A stretch of 64,000 bases of DNA from contig JAMXBB010000009.1 in the NCBI GenBank assembly GCA_024138015.1, forward strand, positions 14,571,880 through 14,635,879, written 5' to 3'. The first letter of the stretch is position 1. Each line of letters starts with the position of its first letter. This document shows, piece after piece, positions 12,541 to 24,300 of the stretch. A program made the translations under genes and the position numbers. The DNA comes from Lumnitzera littorea (lineage: Eukaryota; Streptophyta; Magnoliopsida; Myrtales; Combretaceae). The notes beneath the pieces are model-generated. The model did not search any database. It worked only from the letters and a program-made list of their open reading frames with translations, and was not told the DNA's origin.

Positions 12541-12828
12541 AGCTTCTTTATTAACTACTCAAAAGGATTTGATCCGAAAATTTGAGAAACTAAAAATTGA
12601 GTTTAAGTGGCATGATGACGAGGTGCAATTGATAAACTTAATTGTTCAACCAACCTTATTGGAGAGAATTAAGATGTAACAAGAATAAGATCCAATTACA
12701 AAAGTAGTAAAACAAAATGAATTTGAAGGAAATATCGGATTTTCATATTGATAAAAAAGGGTTGTTGAGATTCAAAAGTCGAGTTTATGTCCCTAACGAT
12801 GCAGAATTGAAATGAGAAATCATGGAGG

Positions 12829-14200
12829 AGGCATATGCAACTGGATATACACTACATCTTGGAGGAAATAAGATGTATAGAAATTTGAAAACCATATACT
12901 GGTGGAAGGGAGTGAAAAATGATGTGGTCTAATATGTAGCAGGTTATACTACGTCTTAACAAGTAAAAGGCAAGCCTCAAAGACCTAGTCAAATGTTGTA
13001 GCCATTAGAAGTACCTCAATGGAAATAGGATCATATTACGATAGATTTTATGGTAAGACTTCTTAGAGCTAGGGCTAGACATGATTTTATTTAGGTAGTT
13101 GTTGATAGGTTAACAAAAAGTGCACATTTCTTGGATTATCAAACTGGTGACTCAATGGAAAAATTAGCTAAGTTATATGTGTGGGAAGTTGTTCGATTAC
13201 ATGGTATACTAGAGAGTATCGTGTTCGATAAAGACAATCTATTTGGATCAAAATTGTAGGAGAGCTTACATTGATCTCTAGGAACAAAGTTATACTTCAG
13301 TACAGCCTATCATCCACAAATGGATGGTCAATCAAAGAGAACAATTCAAATACTAGAAGACATGCTTAAAGGTTGTACACTAGATTTTGGAAGAGATTGG
13401 GATCAATATTTACCATTAGTAGAATTTGCTTATAACAACAGTTATCAAACAACCATACAAATGGCACCATTAGAAGCATTGTATGGAAGGAAATGCCAAT
13501 CACCATTATATTGGCATAGTGAGGACCATGCAATGATAAGACCTAAACCAATTTAACGAACTAATAACAAAATGAAGCTTATTCGACAAAGGATGAAAGC
13601 AACCTAAGATCATTATAAGTGCTAGGCGGATATGAAGAAAAGACCGTTGGAATTTAAAGTTGGAGACCATATATATGTAAAGATAAGTCCATTTCGAGCG
13701 TTTAAGCGATTTAATACAATTGGAAAGCTAAGTCTGTGTTATACTAGATCCTTTGAGGTACTAGAAAGAGTTGGAAATGTGGCGTATAGACTTGTTTTCC
13801 CCCCAAGTTTACCAAGATATCATGATGTGTTCCATTTATCTATGTTAAGAAAGTTTATGAAGAATTCAGACTCAATAGTAGAAACAAAGCCAATAGATCT
13901 ACAAAAGGATTATATAGTGGAAGAGCAACTTATTCAGATACTTGACAGGTGAGTTCTGATACTACGAAATCGAGATGTTGAATACATGAAGATTCGTTGG
14001 GGAAGTGGCCCTTAAGCAGAATTGACTTAGAAACCAAAGACGGCAATGCAAAAGAAATATCCATGGTTGTTCTAGAAATTAGGTCAGTAAATCTTCCTAT
14101 TTTGATTAATGATAACTGGATAAATATAAGCCCCGTAAACTCCTTATCGAATTTCGAGGGTCCGTTGTCTTATACATTGAATTCCAAGCAAATAATTTAG
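12829..14200 (+). pseudogene. Integrase with chromodomain-like tail, second gypsy element
   Basis: A zinc-binding start is seen in TLHLGGNKMYRNLKTIYWW (12850-12905). The core has IDFMVRLLRARARHDFI near 13040 and VVVDRLTKSAHF near 13095, with FDKDNLFGSKL near 13227 holding the second Asp. In the third catalytic motif 13335-13337 is AAG, giving GQSK instead of GQSE. The C-terminal part is open for long stretches: YLPLVEFAYNNSYQTT (13407 onward), FKVGDHIYVKISPF near 13650, and PSLPRYHDVFHLSMLRKF near 13807. It ends with a chromodomain-like piece (ILDR, stop, LRNRDVEYMKIRWG) near 13937-13998. Chromodomains direct insertion to heterochromatin in this lineage. Confidence 0.82.
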
Positions 14201-14201
14201 G

Positions 14202-17200
14202 GTGTGTGTGAAAGTTAACCAATTAAAATAATACTTCACGTGTAGGTCATAGGAATTAGACAATAACATGTCATGAGTTTAGAATATTGGAATATAATAA
14301 AATAATACAATTATAGCTAAAAATAGATAATTTTACTAAATTACACTATATTATAATTTACCCCTCATAAACATGAACAATTAGGTAATAGAAAATAACT
14401 AAACTTTAAAGATAAATTATTTAGACAAAAAATTATAAATTGACCTAAAATAATATACATATATATAGTACTTATGCCCTGGGTATAATTGTTATATATA
14501 ATTATATACATGAAAATACTTAAAATACCTAAAATATTGATAATTACTTAAAAATTTAGGAGAAAAATAATTTTAAAAAAGGAAAATAAAAGCTAAACTA
14601 CTAGAATTGATCTTGGATTAAGCATGATTAGCATGGGGATAATTGTTGGTGAATTGAGATAATTTTAAGTCACATACACAAGCAAAAGAGATTGGTATAT
14701 AAGGTAATTGGGGAGAGAAAATGCCATTTTTTTTCATTCTACAACTTTGGATTTATCACCAACTCTCTCTAGAATGTTATTTGGTTCCTTAGGATTATAG
14801 GTCTTAGGATTTTAGGAAAATTATAAGAATAAGTAGAACAAAGTAGGAAAAATTCTAAAGAAATTTAGAATAGACACTACGCAAACCGAACAATTTGGTA
14901 GAACCTAAGTATGAAGGCTACCTAAAGGTGAACCACCACGACCACCCAATAGTGGTGACCACGCTTAGCTTGGCCGATAAGCAATGAGTGGTTGTTGGTG
15001 GCTAGATAGCCACCATTTCGGTGAGTCCAAATTTGCATCCGATTTTATTTAATTTGTCAAAATGTTAAATTAACTCAAAAAATTATAAAAGAATTTATTT
15101 CGACATATTTTTATACATACTTTTAGGGAAAAATATTATATTAAAAAAATTTTAAGTGGATATAGTACCTCCTTAAGAAATCGATCAATTTTCGAAGCCA
15201 ATTTAGATGACCTTATCAATGTAGTTTCTAAACCAAAATTTTTCTAGAATGATCTTATATTGCATGCAAGTGTTGCATGAAGAGTTTTCGAGAAAAAAGG
15301 ATTTCTATAACTTTTAAAGATTTTCGAGCCTTTAAATTAGGTGAAAAATACAATTTTCTTAAAGATTTTGTTTATAGAGCTTGATGAAACCCTTGGTGTC
15401 AGGTTCTAAAGTTTACTTGAATCATATTCTATTATGAAGAATAATCTAGAGTTATGTTATTTAAGTTAGAGTTGAGATATGTATAAGTTGGTGGATATGG
15501 GTTTAACGCATTAATAAGTAAGTATGTGAATTTGAAGAATTTAGTATTATGGTATTACTTGGTATGATAAACTTAATATATGAACATGATTTAGCATATC
15601 TATAATTTGGAATATGATGTTGGGATAAGTTGTTTTGAGGAAACCTTGTAAAATGTCCTTACTTAGATAGTTCTTCAGAAGGTTGGTCTATTAAAAAAAT
15701 GGATTAGTCCTAAGTTCAAAGATTTGATTAGAGAGCTACTTAATATAAAATACTTAGTCGATATAGCATCTGCAAGTTAATTAGAAAATTCCTAGTCAAT
15801 AAGGCTATTTTCAAATACCTCTTCAAAGAGTACCTAGTTAATGAAGTTGTTTTCAGATACTTATTTAGAAGGTTCCAAAGCAAAAACTATATTAAGACTA
15901 ATGTTTAGAACCTTATTTAGAGACTTCAGTAATAAACTAAAACTTAACTAAAGACTTAATAAACCTATTTAAACTATATATAAGACATTAAAAAGTAATC
16001 ATATGCTTTCTATTTAGCAAAAACTAAAGTATTTATATTGATTATTTAGCAACTTACAATGGGATTGAGCACGAGAAGCAAGATTAATTCACATCGACAT
16101 CAAGTAAGTTGGGATTAATGCTTTATGGCATGTTAAAGTGTCATATCAAGATACTTAGAGAACGAAAAGTGCTTGGCTATGGTTGTAGCTAAATTGTTTA
16201 TACATGTGTTATGTATGTGCTTGTGATACTAATTAATAATTGGGAGTTGAACTCTAAGTGCTATTTTCTACCTGAGCATATTATGTCTACTGTATATGAA
16301 CTTGGTTACTCACCATATAACCTAGACTAATTTTAAGTTGACTAAAATCTAACTTAACTTTCACGATAACCCAATAAGGGTAACGATTAGGTTGTCAAAC
16401 TAAATACTGATACTTTGATAAGGATATCAGAAATGATTTTTTTCCCACTCTTAATCAAACTAAGTAATAGAAGAAGGGATCACGATAAGGTTGGGAATCG
16501 TTGTTCAAATATTATCTAAGGAGGAGGGTATTTTTCATTGCACAAACCTAAATTTAGTTTAATAGTGTCACGTTGAAACTCCTAAAAATCCTAATTAAAA
16601 TGAACAAAATTTCTCTAACTTCACAATAAACCAATTAAACATTATGCAATGATCTATCATTTGCTCACTGTAATTGCATTTATATAATGATTGAATAATC
16701 CTATTTGTTAATGTATTCTTATGACTCCGTCCTTTCTTACTGAACTAGTCAAGCCCGATAGATTGTTTTGTAGGTGTAGAGTAATATCCATAGATACCTC
16801 ATTACAATGATCCGTAGGTTAGATCCAATGGGTCAAAGAGTGAAGAGTTGAAAATTAATGAATGGACCAATGTTTAAGTAGGTTTTATTTTTCTTTTGTA
16901 AGAAGTCTGTAAGGTCTTTCTAAGAGGTCTTATAGTTTTCGTTAGCTCACTGATATATCTATAATATATAATGGAGTCTTTCTATGGTGTTATACAACAC
17001 TTTTGGAAACCTTAAAACTCATGATGTATATAAAACTATATAAAGGATTTAGGCTATCAGTAAATATGGAAAACTATATTTTATAAAATGTAACTCCATA
17101 AGTATTATATATTACAGGTGCCCATCTAACTGCTTCAAAGTTAGTTGAGTTATCATTCACCTTATGTAAAATATATCTACCGTAGCAACTAGCTTATAGC

Positions 17201-17255
17201 TTAGGTTGGTTTACATAGTGAGGCTATTACAACTCCTTGGGTTTATGGTGTGACA
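14202..17255 (+). repeat. 3' LTR of the second gypsy element, about 3.05 kb
   Basis: Starts with TGTGTG just after the last reading frame and ends at TGACA (17251-17255), so the TG...CA convention holds. The first ~730 bases include a promoter-like TATATAAGG near 14696 followed by a GGGGAGAGAAAA leader, as in other Tekay LTRs. The remaining 2.3 kb matches the 5' LTR. The start coordinate is inferred from position and the TG dinucleotide, because the 5' copy lacks this part. Confidence 0.6.
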
Positions 17256-18340
17256 AATTGGTTTCCATAGATATTTTCATATAAATGTACTAAATACGTT
17301 ATGATTAAATGTAATGAGTGAATATTTGATTAGAGTCTTACAACCTCTGACTTATAAAACAATCTTTATATTACAGGTTTACACATAATATGATAATTTT
17401 AGGGCAATTATACTAGGCTCCCTTTAGAGTGATGACACACTCTCTCTCTCTCCTCACCTAAAAATGCATAATTACCTCAAATAAAAGAAGTTGTCAATAT
17501 AACCAAATAGTATAACTCAAAATACAATGCATATTTATAATATCTGTATTAATAACCAACTATGAGAAAAATGGACCTTTCCTAATTTGTAAGGATCGTA
17601 AAATCCTGAATGGTTTTTTTTTTCTCTAATTACAACTGGAGAGGAAAAGGATTCAAACTCCAATCTATCCCAATAGATGATAATAACAATACTACAAGGT
17701 CTTGGCAAAATCCTAAATAGTTCATTAATTACTTGTTCAAATTAATTTTAATTAAGTATAACATATAAAATGATAAGTAGTAGGGAAATTACCATGTTAT
17801 CTAAATGAATGTCGAGATCTTTTATCTCTACAATATTTTTTTTTTCTCTTTCAATTTTTGTTTCTTGGATAAATTTAAAGTATATCACATTTATTTATCA
17901 AGGGCTTTTACTGGATCGAATGATCAATAAATTGACATTGAAGATTTACTAAGGATAGACTTATTTCACTGTTCATAGGCTACATTACTAACCATCGAAA
18001 GGCACTAATTTGATAATAAAAAATTACTCTTGGAGATGTTTTTTAAAGTTACTCATATTGATAAGAAATATAAATATTAATAAAATTTTAATATGTATCT
18101 TTATTATATATATAAATATCATTAGTAGTTATTGCAACACAGGCAATGAATTAATTAGAAGTTTCATGAAACTATCAAAAATAATCTATAGAACCACTAC
18201 GTAAGGACATCATCAACCATAAAAACTTCTAATCATCGGTTACTGCCTTATGAAAAGTTGGTGTCTTTCAAAATTTAATGTAATCATTGACAGTAAAAAG
18301 TGTCCACTGTTGGCAAAAATATCAAAACCCTCTGTTAGTT
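17256..18340. other. AT-rich intergenic sequence, no gene seen
   Basis: Contains a (CT)n run near 17440 and homopolymer T tracts. No reading frame with recognisable protein features. A 64-codon frame at 18010-18204 is Ile/Asn-rich composition only. Confidence 0.6.
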
Positions 18341-19260
18341 CAACGTCCACTCCCATTAAACTCCCCAAATTATGTTTATAACGTTCATCTTATATATAAA
18401 AGTCAAATTTAAGTTGTTAATCACAGTTTTAATACATCATGCCTTTCAAACTATTAAATGTATATAACGGTTATAAAATAAAATCATTGAACACTATACA
18501 TCGGATAATCAATGTTTAAGTTCAAGTTTAAATAGTTAAGTGGAAAATGAATATTATTAAAAAAATAAATACAAGCAAATAGAGAATAAACATTACTAAA
18601 GTGATGTAAATAGATGATGACATCACTTTTAGAAAAGAGATGAAATTTATATATTAGAGGATAAATATTTTGTGTATTTAATACACCATAACATCAAGAT
18701 TTAATGCTGTATACTAGAATCTTAATATCATTTTGTATTAGCACTACTTTATAATATAACGCTTACCATCTGCTTGAACTAGTAAAATGCTTTATAATCT
18801 ACTTGAACCAAAATAAAGTTTCATTTTTAGTTCAACTTGATCCCAACATTAATCATCTATAAATAATTTTCTCTATTATCAAACAATATCTGTAGGATGA
18901 AGCCCAAACTTCAGGCAAAAGATTATTATATATTTAGTCTCATCTCGAGAGTTTTTTTTTTTTTTTCCATCTATACTACTTTTCTGACGATTCACATTTT
19001 TTTTTTCCAATTAATATTACGTTTTATTTAAAAAGATCGAAGATCTTTAATTCAGTAAAATTTATTTGCTGGTGGATTACAAAACCTAAGATATTGCCCT
19101 ATTGGCACACCTGAAGAAGTAGAAAACTAGCTTGAAAGTCTTTATTTCAATTTTCGGACCATGAAGCGGGCTACGCTTTATGTCACAAGAAGCTCGTAGC
19201 ACTACACTAAAAGAGTGTGTATGGAGCGCAAAAAGATTTAATAAATAACTACGAAGACTT
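18341..19260. repeat. First copy of the lyase-unit 3' flank repeat
   Basis: Aligns with 20190-21060, 1.8 kb to the right, and with the flank of unit B (48400-48945 plus 51193-51540). Shared landmarks: the phrase around AGTTGTTAATCACAG, the GATGAAGCCCAAACTTC block near 18897, T-runs, a GATTACAAAA block near 19075, AGAAGTAGAAAACTAGCTTG near 19117, and GATTTAATAAATAA near 19233. Because this flank normally lies downstream of a lyase gene, the extra copy may mark a lost lyase unit or a local tandem duplication. Confidence 0.65.
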
Positions 19261-19598
19261 TTTTTTTCTAATTATATTACAATTTAGAGAAAAGAAAATT
19301 GGAATATTGATCTATCATAATAAAAAATCAGTAATAATACTACTAAATTATAACAGTTTTAGCAATATTTACTTAAATTAAATGTTTCCTTTTCTGCAGT
19401 GAAAGGGGGCTATATTAGCATAATATAACTTTTTACATATGCATATATTAGGGGCATCATTAGCAAAATTTGCTCCTACAGGCGCATAGACCTGCTCAGA
19501 AAACAAAAGAGTATTGAAGAGCAGGCGTACAAGTTTTGATCTTTCTGATACAATTAAAACCAAGTACATCATTAGACTAAATAGAGATTAAAACCAAG

Positions 19599-19641
<43 letters not shown>

Positions 19642-20189
19642 CAATCTAGTAAGTTATGTCTCTCTCCTTAATGAACTACAAATTTTAGTTCATCAAGTTA
19701 TATATTGGATTTAGCAGATATTTCAATGTTCAATCATTTGTTTATATTGCCATATGAATTACAATCACTTATAAGGGTAGAATCGAATCTAATATATTCC
19801 ACTAAAAAACTAACATTCACCCCACTAAATAAACTGATCTTAGCATTTTTTATGTTTTTTTCTTATATCGTATCACTCTAAAATCATCTCACATCAACAT
19901 AAATTTATCAATAAACTAATTCAATGATAAGTAACAACTGAATTTTACAGATGTAAGTTGTAACTATGACTTTTTTCTGCTTTGGTGCAATATCACTTTT
20001 TATTTTATTATGACACGTTGATTGAAACTAAGTAAATAATGGCTTATATATACACTGATTGTACATATAATTGATTTCCAATAAGATTTTACTTACATGT
20101 GATCTTCACATTTTCGATTAATTACTTAGTTATTTATCTATGTTTAATTTGCCAAGAGATGTTGAAAATATTTATAAGGCTTTTATGTT
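19261..20189. repeat. Flank sequence with (AT)n tract, shared with units B and D
   Basis: 19600-19638 is an (AT)n microsatellite. The ~430 bases after it (AGTTATGTCTC, then TTTTAGTTCATCAAGTTA, then CATCAACATAAATTTATC, then TTTGGTGCAATATC) recur at 47850-48250 and in diverged form at 57400-57710. No protein is encoded. A 64-codon minus-strand frame at 19378-19572 has no recognisable content. Confidence 0.6.
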
Positions 20190-21365
20190 TGTAACGTTAA
20201 TGTTATATTTATAAATCTAAGTTAAGTTGTCAAGGAAAGTTTTAACACACTATGCTTTTTAAAACTACTACTTATATACTGCATATAAAATAAGATTGCT
20301 AACACTATTATGAAGGGAAAATTACATATTAGATAATTAACATTTTGGGCCAAGTTTAAATAAAGGATAAAACCTTTTAGCGGTTAAAAAAAAAAAAAAG
20401 ATGAACGTTATTAAGATAGTATAAAGAGGATGAATATTATTAGAGTGATACAAATAGTTGATGACATCACTTTTTAAATAGGGCTAAAAAATTATGCATT
20501 AAAGAATAAACATTTTGTACACTTAATGTGTGATATCCACTATAGTGGAGTCATAATGACATTCTATATATATATGCCACTTTACATAGTATCTACCCAC
20601 TATTTGAACTACTAAATTGTTTTATCATCTATTTGAACTAATAAAAGGTTCTACTCTTTTTACACTTAATCTCAAAATTCATCATCTAATGTGTAATTTT
20701 CTTTATCATCAAGCAATATTGATGAAGTCCAAATTTCATGCAAAATTATTATATGTTTAATCTCAGCTTTATATTTTTTCTTTATCTATACTACATTTTT
20801 TTTTTTATGGTTCACATTCTTTCCCAATTTCTCATTACCTTTACTTAGAGAGTGAAAAGATGTTTAATTCTTTAAAATTTCTTTGCTAATGGATTACAAA
20901 AGCATAAGATGTTGTCCTATGAGTACATCTAAAGAAGTAGAAAACTAGCTTGAAACCCATTGTTTGAATTATGTCATGTCACACGAAACTTGTTGGAGCA
21001 AGCACCACACTACATACAAAGAGTAGTTATGAAGCAAAAGAGGATTTAATAAATAATTAACCAGATTATTTTTCCCCTCTTTTTCAATCAGCAATACTAT
21101 CAAAAAATGATGTTCCATCGAAAGTACTATGTACCATGTTAATAAATAAATATTAAGACATAGTAAATAAATGAACCAATTCATGCTTCTTTACCTAAAC
21201 CATGGGAAGTTCCAATCTATGCAATGAACTCAAGATTTGACCACCTAATCTAGGAGAAAAGAACAAACAAATAAATAAATAAATAAAAAGAATTCACTTT
21301 CTCGACTTTTTTTGGCATTCTCTTTTCATGTAAAAACTTTCATGATGAGTTGTGACAATATATTA
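20190..21365. repeat. Second copy of the lyase-unit 3' flank repeat
   Basis: Same blocks as 18341-19260, here directly next to the 3' end of lyase pseudogene A. The corresponding block beside gene B is split by a solo LTR. Last 250 bases before the gene (GAACAAACAAATAAATAAAT near 21260) are specific 3' flank. No gene. Confidence 0.6.
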
Positions 21366-24300
21366 TCATTCTAGAGGACCTGCAAACTAGATCTAATCAT
21401 GCATAACTCCTTGGAATGGGCTTTGCGCTTCAATTTGAATGAGAAAGATTGTGTTTCTTCCATTGCGAAGAAGAGTTCCAAGTACATCAAATCCAAAGTA
21501 CCAATACAAACCATGAATACCGTATCTTGCTATGGCATTGTCTCAACCTACTCTGCCCATGGAAAAGTGAGGATGCGGCCTCCTTTGATTATTGAACCGT
21601 ATCTATAATGTTAAAAAAAAAAGTTATAAAATAGTAACAACTTGTTAAATGTATCACAACATCTATTTCAAGAATATAAATGGAAAGAAGAAAATTCATT
21701 TCATCTAATTCCATTATCATACCTGCAACTTTGCTAAAGTAGACACCGCTAGTGCCAATTGGAGCTTATAAGTTCTATGCTCTCTTACATTTTCAATGTC
21801 AAAATTGATCTGTCATGTAGTTGGGACAAATGTATTGTTTCCAATATTCCTTTAGAAACAAAGGAAAAGCAAAACTAGTTAGAAAAATTATTATATGTGT
21901 TGATATAGGGCGCAATTATCATTTAAAAATTTAACATATTTTAAATACCTTGTGACTTGAGCATAAAATCAATCTTTACGATAATCGCTAACTCTAGTGT
22001 TATAAATAAGATCAGTTTTTGGATAAAAATCAACATAACGTACCCATAAGTCATATTGCCTAAAACTGAAAGAGGATAGAAAATTAAAATATTTCAAGAA
22101 TACAAATAGTTTTTATGCTAATTCAATATAATGAAAGAAACCTTTCGTTTTTCACAATGGTCATAAAACTTATTCTTCAAAGTTAGAAGTGAAGGCCGTA
22201 CATAAAATTCCGTAGCCTCACAATCTAGGACTTCTATCTCCCATAATGTTGGCTTGGTAGCTAATACACAAGTTGACCTAGTTTGTTTTAACACCTATAT
22301 GCAAGAAGACATCGTATATATGTTATATGCACGCATATATATAATCTTAAACATGATTTGGGAAAACAATGTATACTTTCTATTTATACATTTTGCAAGA
22401 ATATTCACATGATATATTGCAACAAGGAGACCTGTTCATGTTTTGGTTATACCTTCTTAACATTGATATTGGCATCGTATTTGTAATCTCTAATAATACT
22501 GAGTGCCCATGCATATAAATTGTACTCTCCTGATCGTACATTCTTGATTTTGAAATATCCATTATCATCAACACAAGTCCAAAATTGATAACCTTGAAAG
22601 TAAGTTTTACAATAAGAACACAATAATTTAATTTGTTCCAAATAAACTAAATAATAGTTTACTAAAATTTGTGAAGGATAATAAGTTACTTTGGTTTCTT
22701 TTTGCCACGATCCTACTTCTTCGGGAGCTGCTAGCCCAACAAATGCAGATTTTCTGGCTAAGTTTCTCTTATTCAAGTACCTATATGATAAAAATAAATC
22801 AAATATATTTTTAGTGTTATTTGTCATTATGATATGAATAATCAAACCATAAAGTAAGGGATTAAACCTGTCAAGGACTAGCAATTCACCAGCAACACTT
22901 CCACGTTCATTGGCCGAAGGGAAATCTTCCGAGTGGGTGAAATTGTAAGGCCAATTTTCAGCTTCTATAAACATCTAAAAGAAAAAGAAAGAGCAAATGA
23001 AGTTCGTTTGAGGACAAAAACATCTAGAGTACCCTAAACCACTGTCAAACGTATATGTTAGTTATTTTTCTTTTCTTATATAACTTAATGCATATTTATT
23101 TTTTCTCATTGCTCATGATGATTATTAACTGAGCTTTAGCATCTTCCCAAAGTCTCTTAGTGTGACCTTTTGATGCTGCTGAGTTGAAATAGACAAAGAT
23201 GGGTCGAAAGGTTCGCCATTTCGAAAAATTGATCCAACATCTCTTCCAGCATAATGGTCGCTTAGAAATACCTATATGGTGATATTAGGGTAAGATGTAA
23301 GGAATTAAGGTCAAAACCACACAGATAATTATTTTTGGGAAACCTCCACCAACAACTCAATGATTTAAATACAATTGCTTACATTGAGCATGGTGGAGCC
23401 AATATGGGATGTAAGACTATGTTTGATCAATTCGCATGTACGGAACTCGTTACTAGGCGTGATCATTCAAAACCTTGTAGGTGAATAATTAGTTATCCAC
23501 CCATGTAATTTATTATCCATATTCTCGATTGAATATTAATATTTGTTGTCTACTTGAAAAAAAAAAAAAAATTTCATGTAAAAATTGTTCAATGCACTAA
23601 TAATAGGAATGAAGATGTATAAGACAACTTCTTCCTACTATATTAATCACAAAGTCTTACTAATAATTCAATTGGTTTTAGTTAGTGGTAGGAAATTAGA
23701 TGAATACCTCTCCTTTTAAGTTAGAATTGGATGCATTTGTCAAAAGAACAGTTTCACGATAATTAAGTTTTTGGCCTCTTTGACAATCCCATGCTGTAGG
23801 CATGACCATTTGCCTTTGATCCGTAATGGCCATGTAGTGAAACCTAAGTCAAAATGGTAATTAAAAGAAAAACACAATAAAGCATTCATGTTAAAATATT
23901 ATGTGAATTATGTTACACTACATGAAGCCATTACATAGGTCTAATTATTCAATGTATAAAATATAGGATATTATTTAATTTAACTAATATAATCCCACAA
24001 ACAATAGAATTACAATTAAAAATTACATAGGAATACAGTAGAATATCTTAATTACTTACTTTTCTGTATTGACTTTGTAAACATTTCTTAATGAAGCCAA
24101 GTTAAAGTCTGGCCATCCTTGTGGCCTTTCGAAGATAGCATATGTATAAAAAAAAGAGCTACCTCGCAGCATAATGAACCTATAGAAATGAAAAGATAGC
24201 AACTTAGATATCATGTGTTTCAATTAATAATTGGTAAATATCAATATAATTTTGACAAGTAAAAATATAAAGTTATTATCATGTGGAAATTTTTTTTACA

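Larger units (their letters stand above)
4963..17255 (+). mobile_element. Degenerate Ty3/gypsy element, Tekay/Del chromovirus type, with both LTRs
   Basis: Direct terminal repeats (4963-7272 and about 14935-17255, inside a longer 3' LTR) flank a primer site, an extra ORF, gag, protease, RT, RNase H, integrase and a chromodomain-like end, all on the plus strand. The domain order PR-RT-RH-INT is that of Ty3/gypsy. The wording of the RT (YRELNKVTIKNKYPLPRIDD) and of the integrase end (YLPLVEFAYNNSYQ) is typical of Tekay/Del chromoviruses. The LTRs differ at many positions, by small indels as well as substitutions, so the insertion is old. Target-site duplication cannot be judged because the 5' end is truncated. 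Confidence 0.85.
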
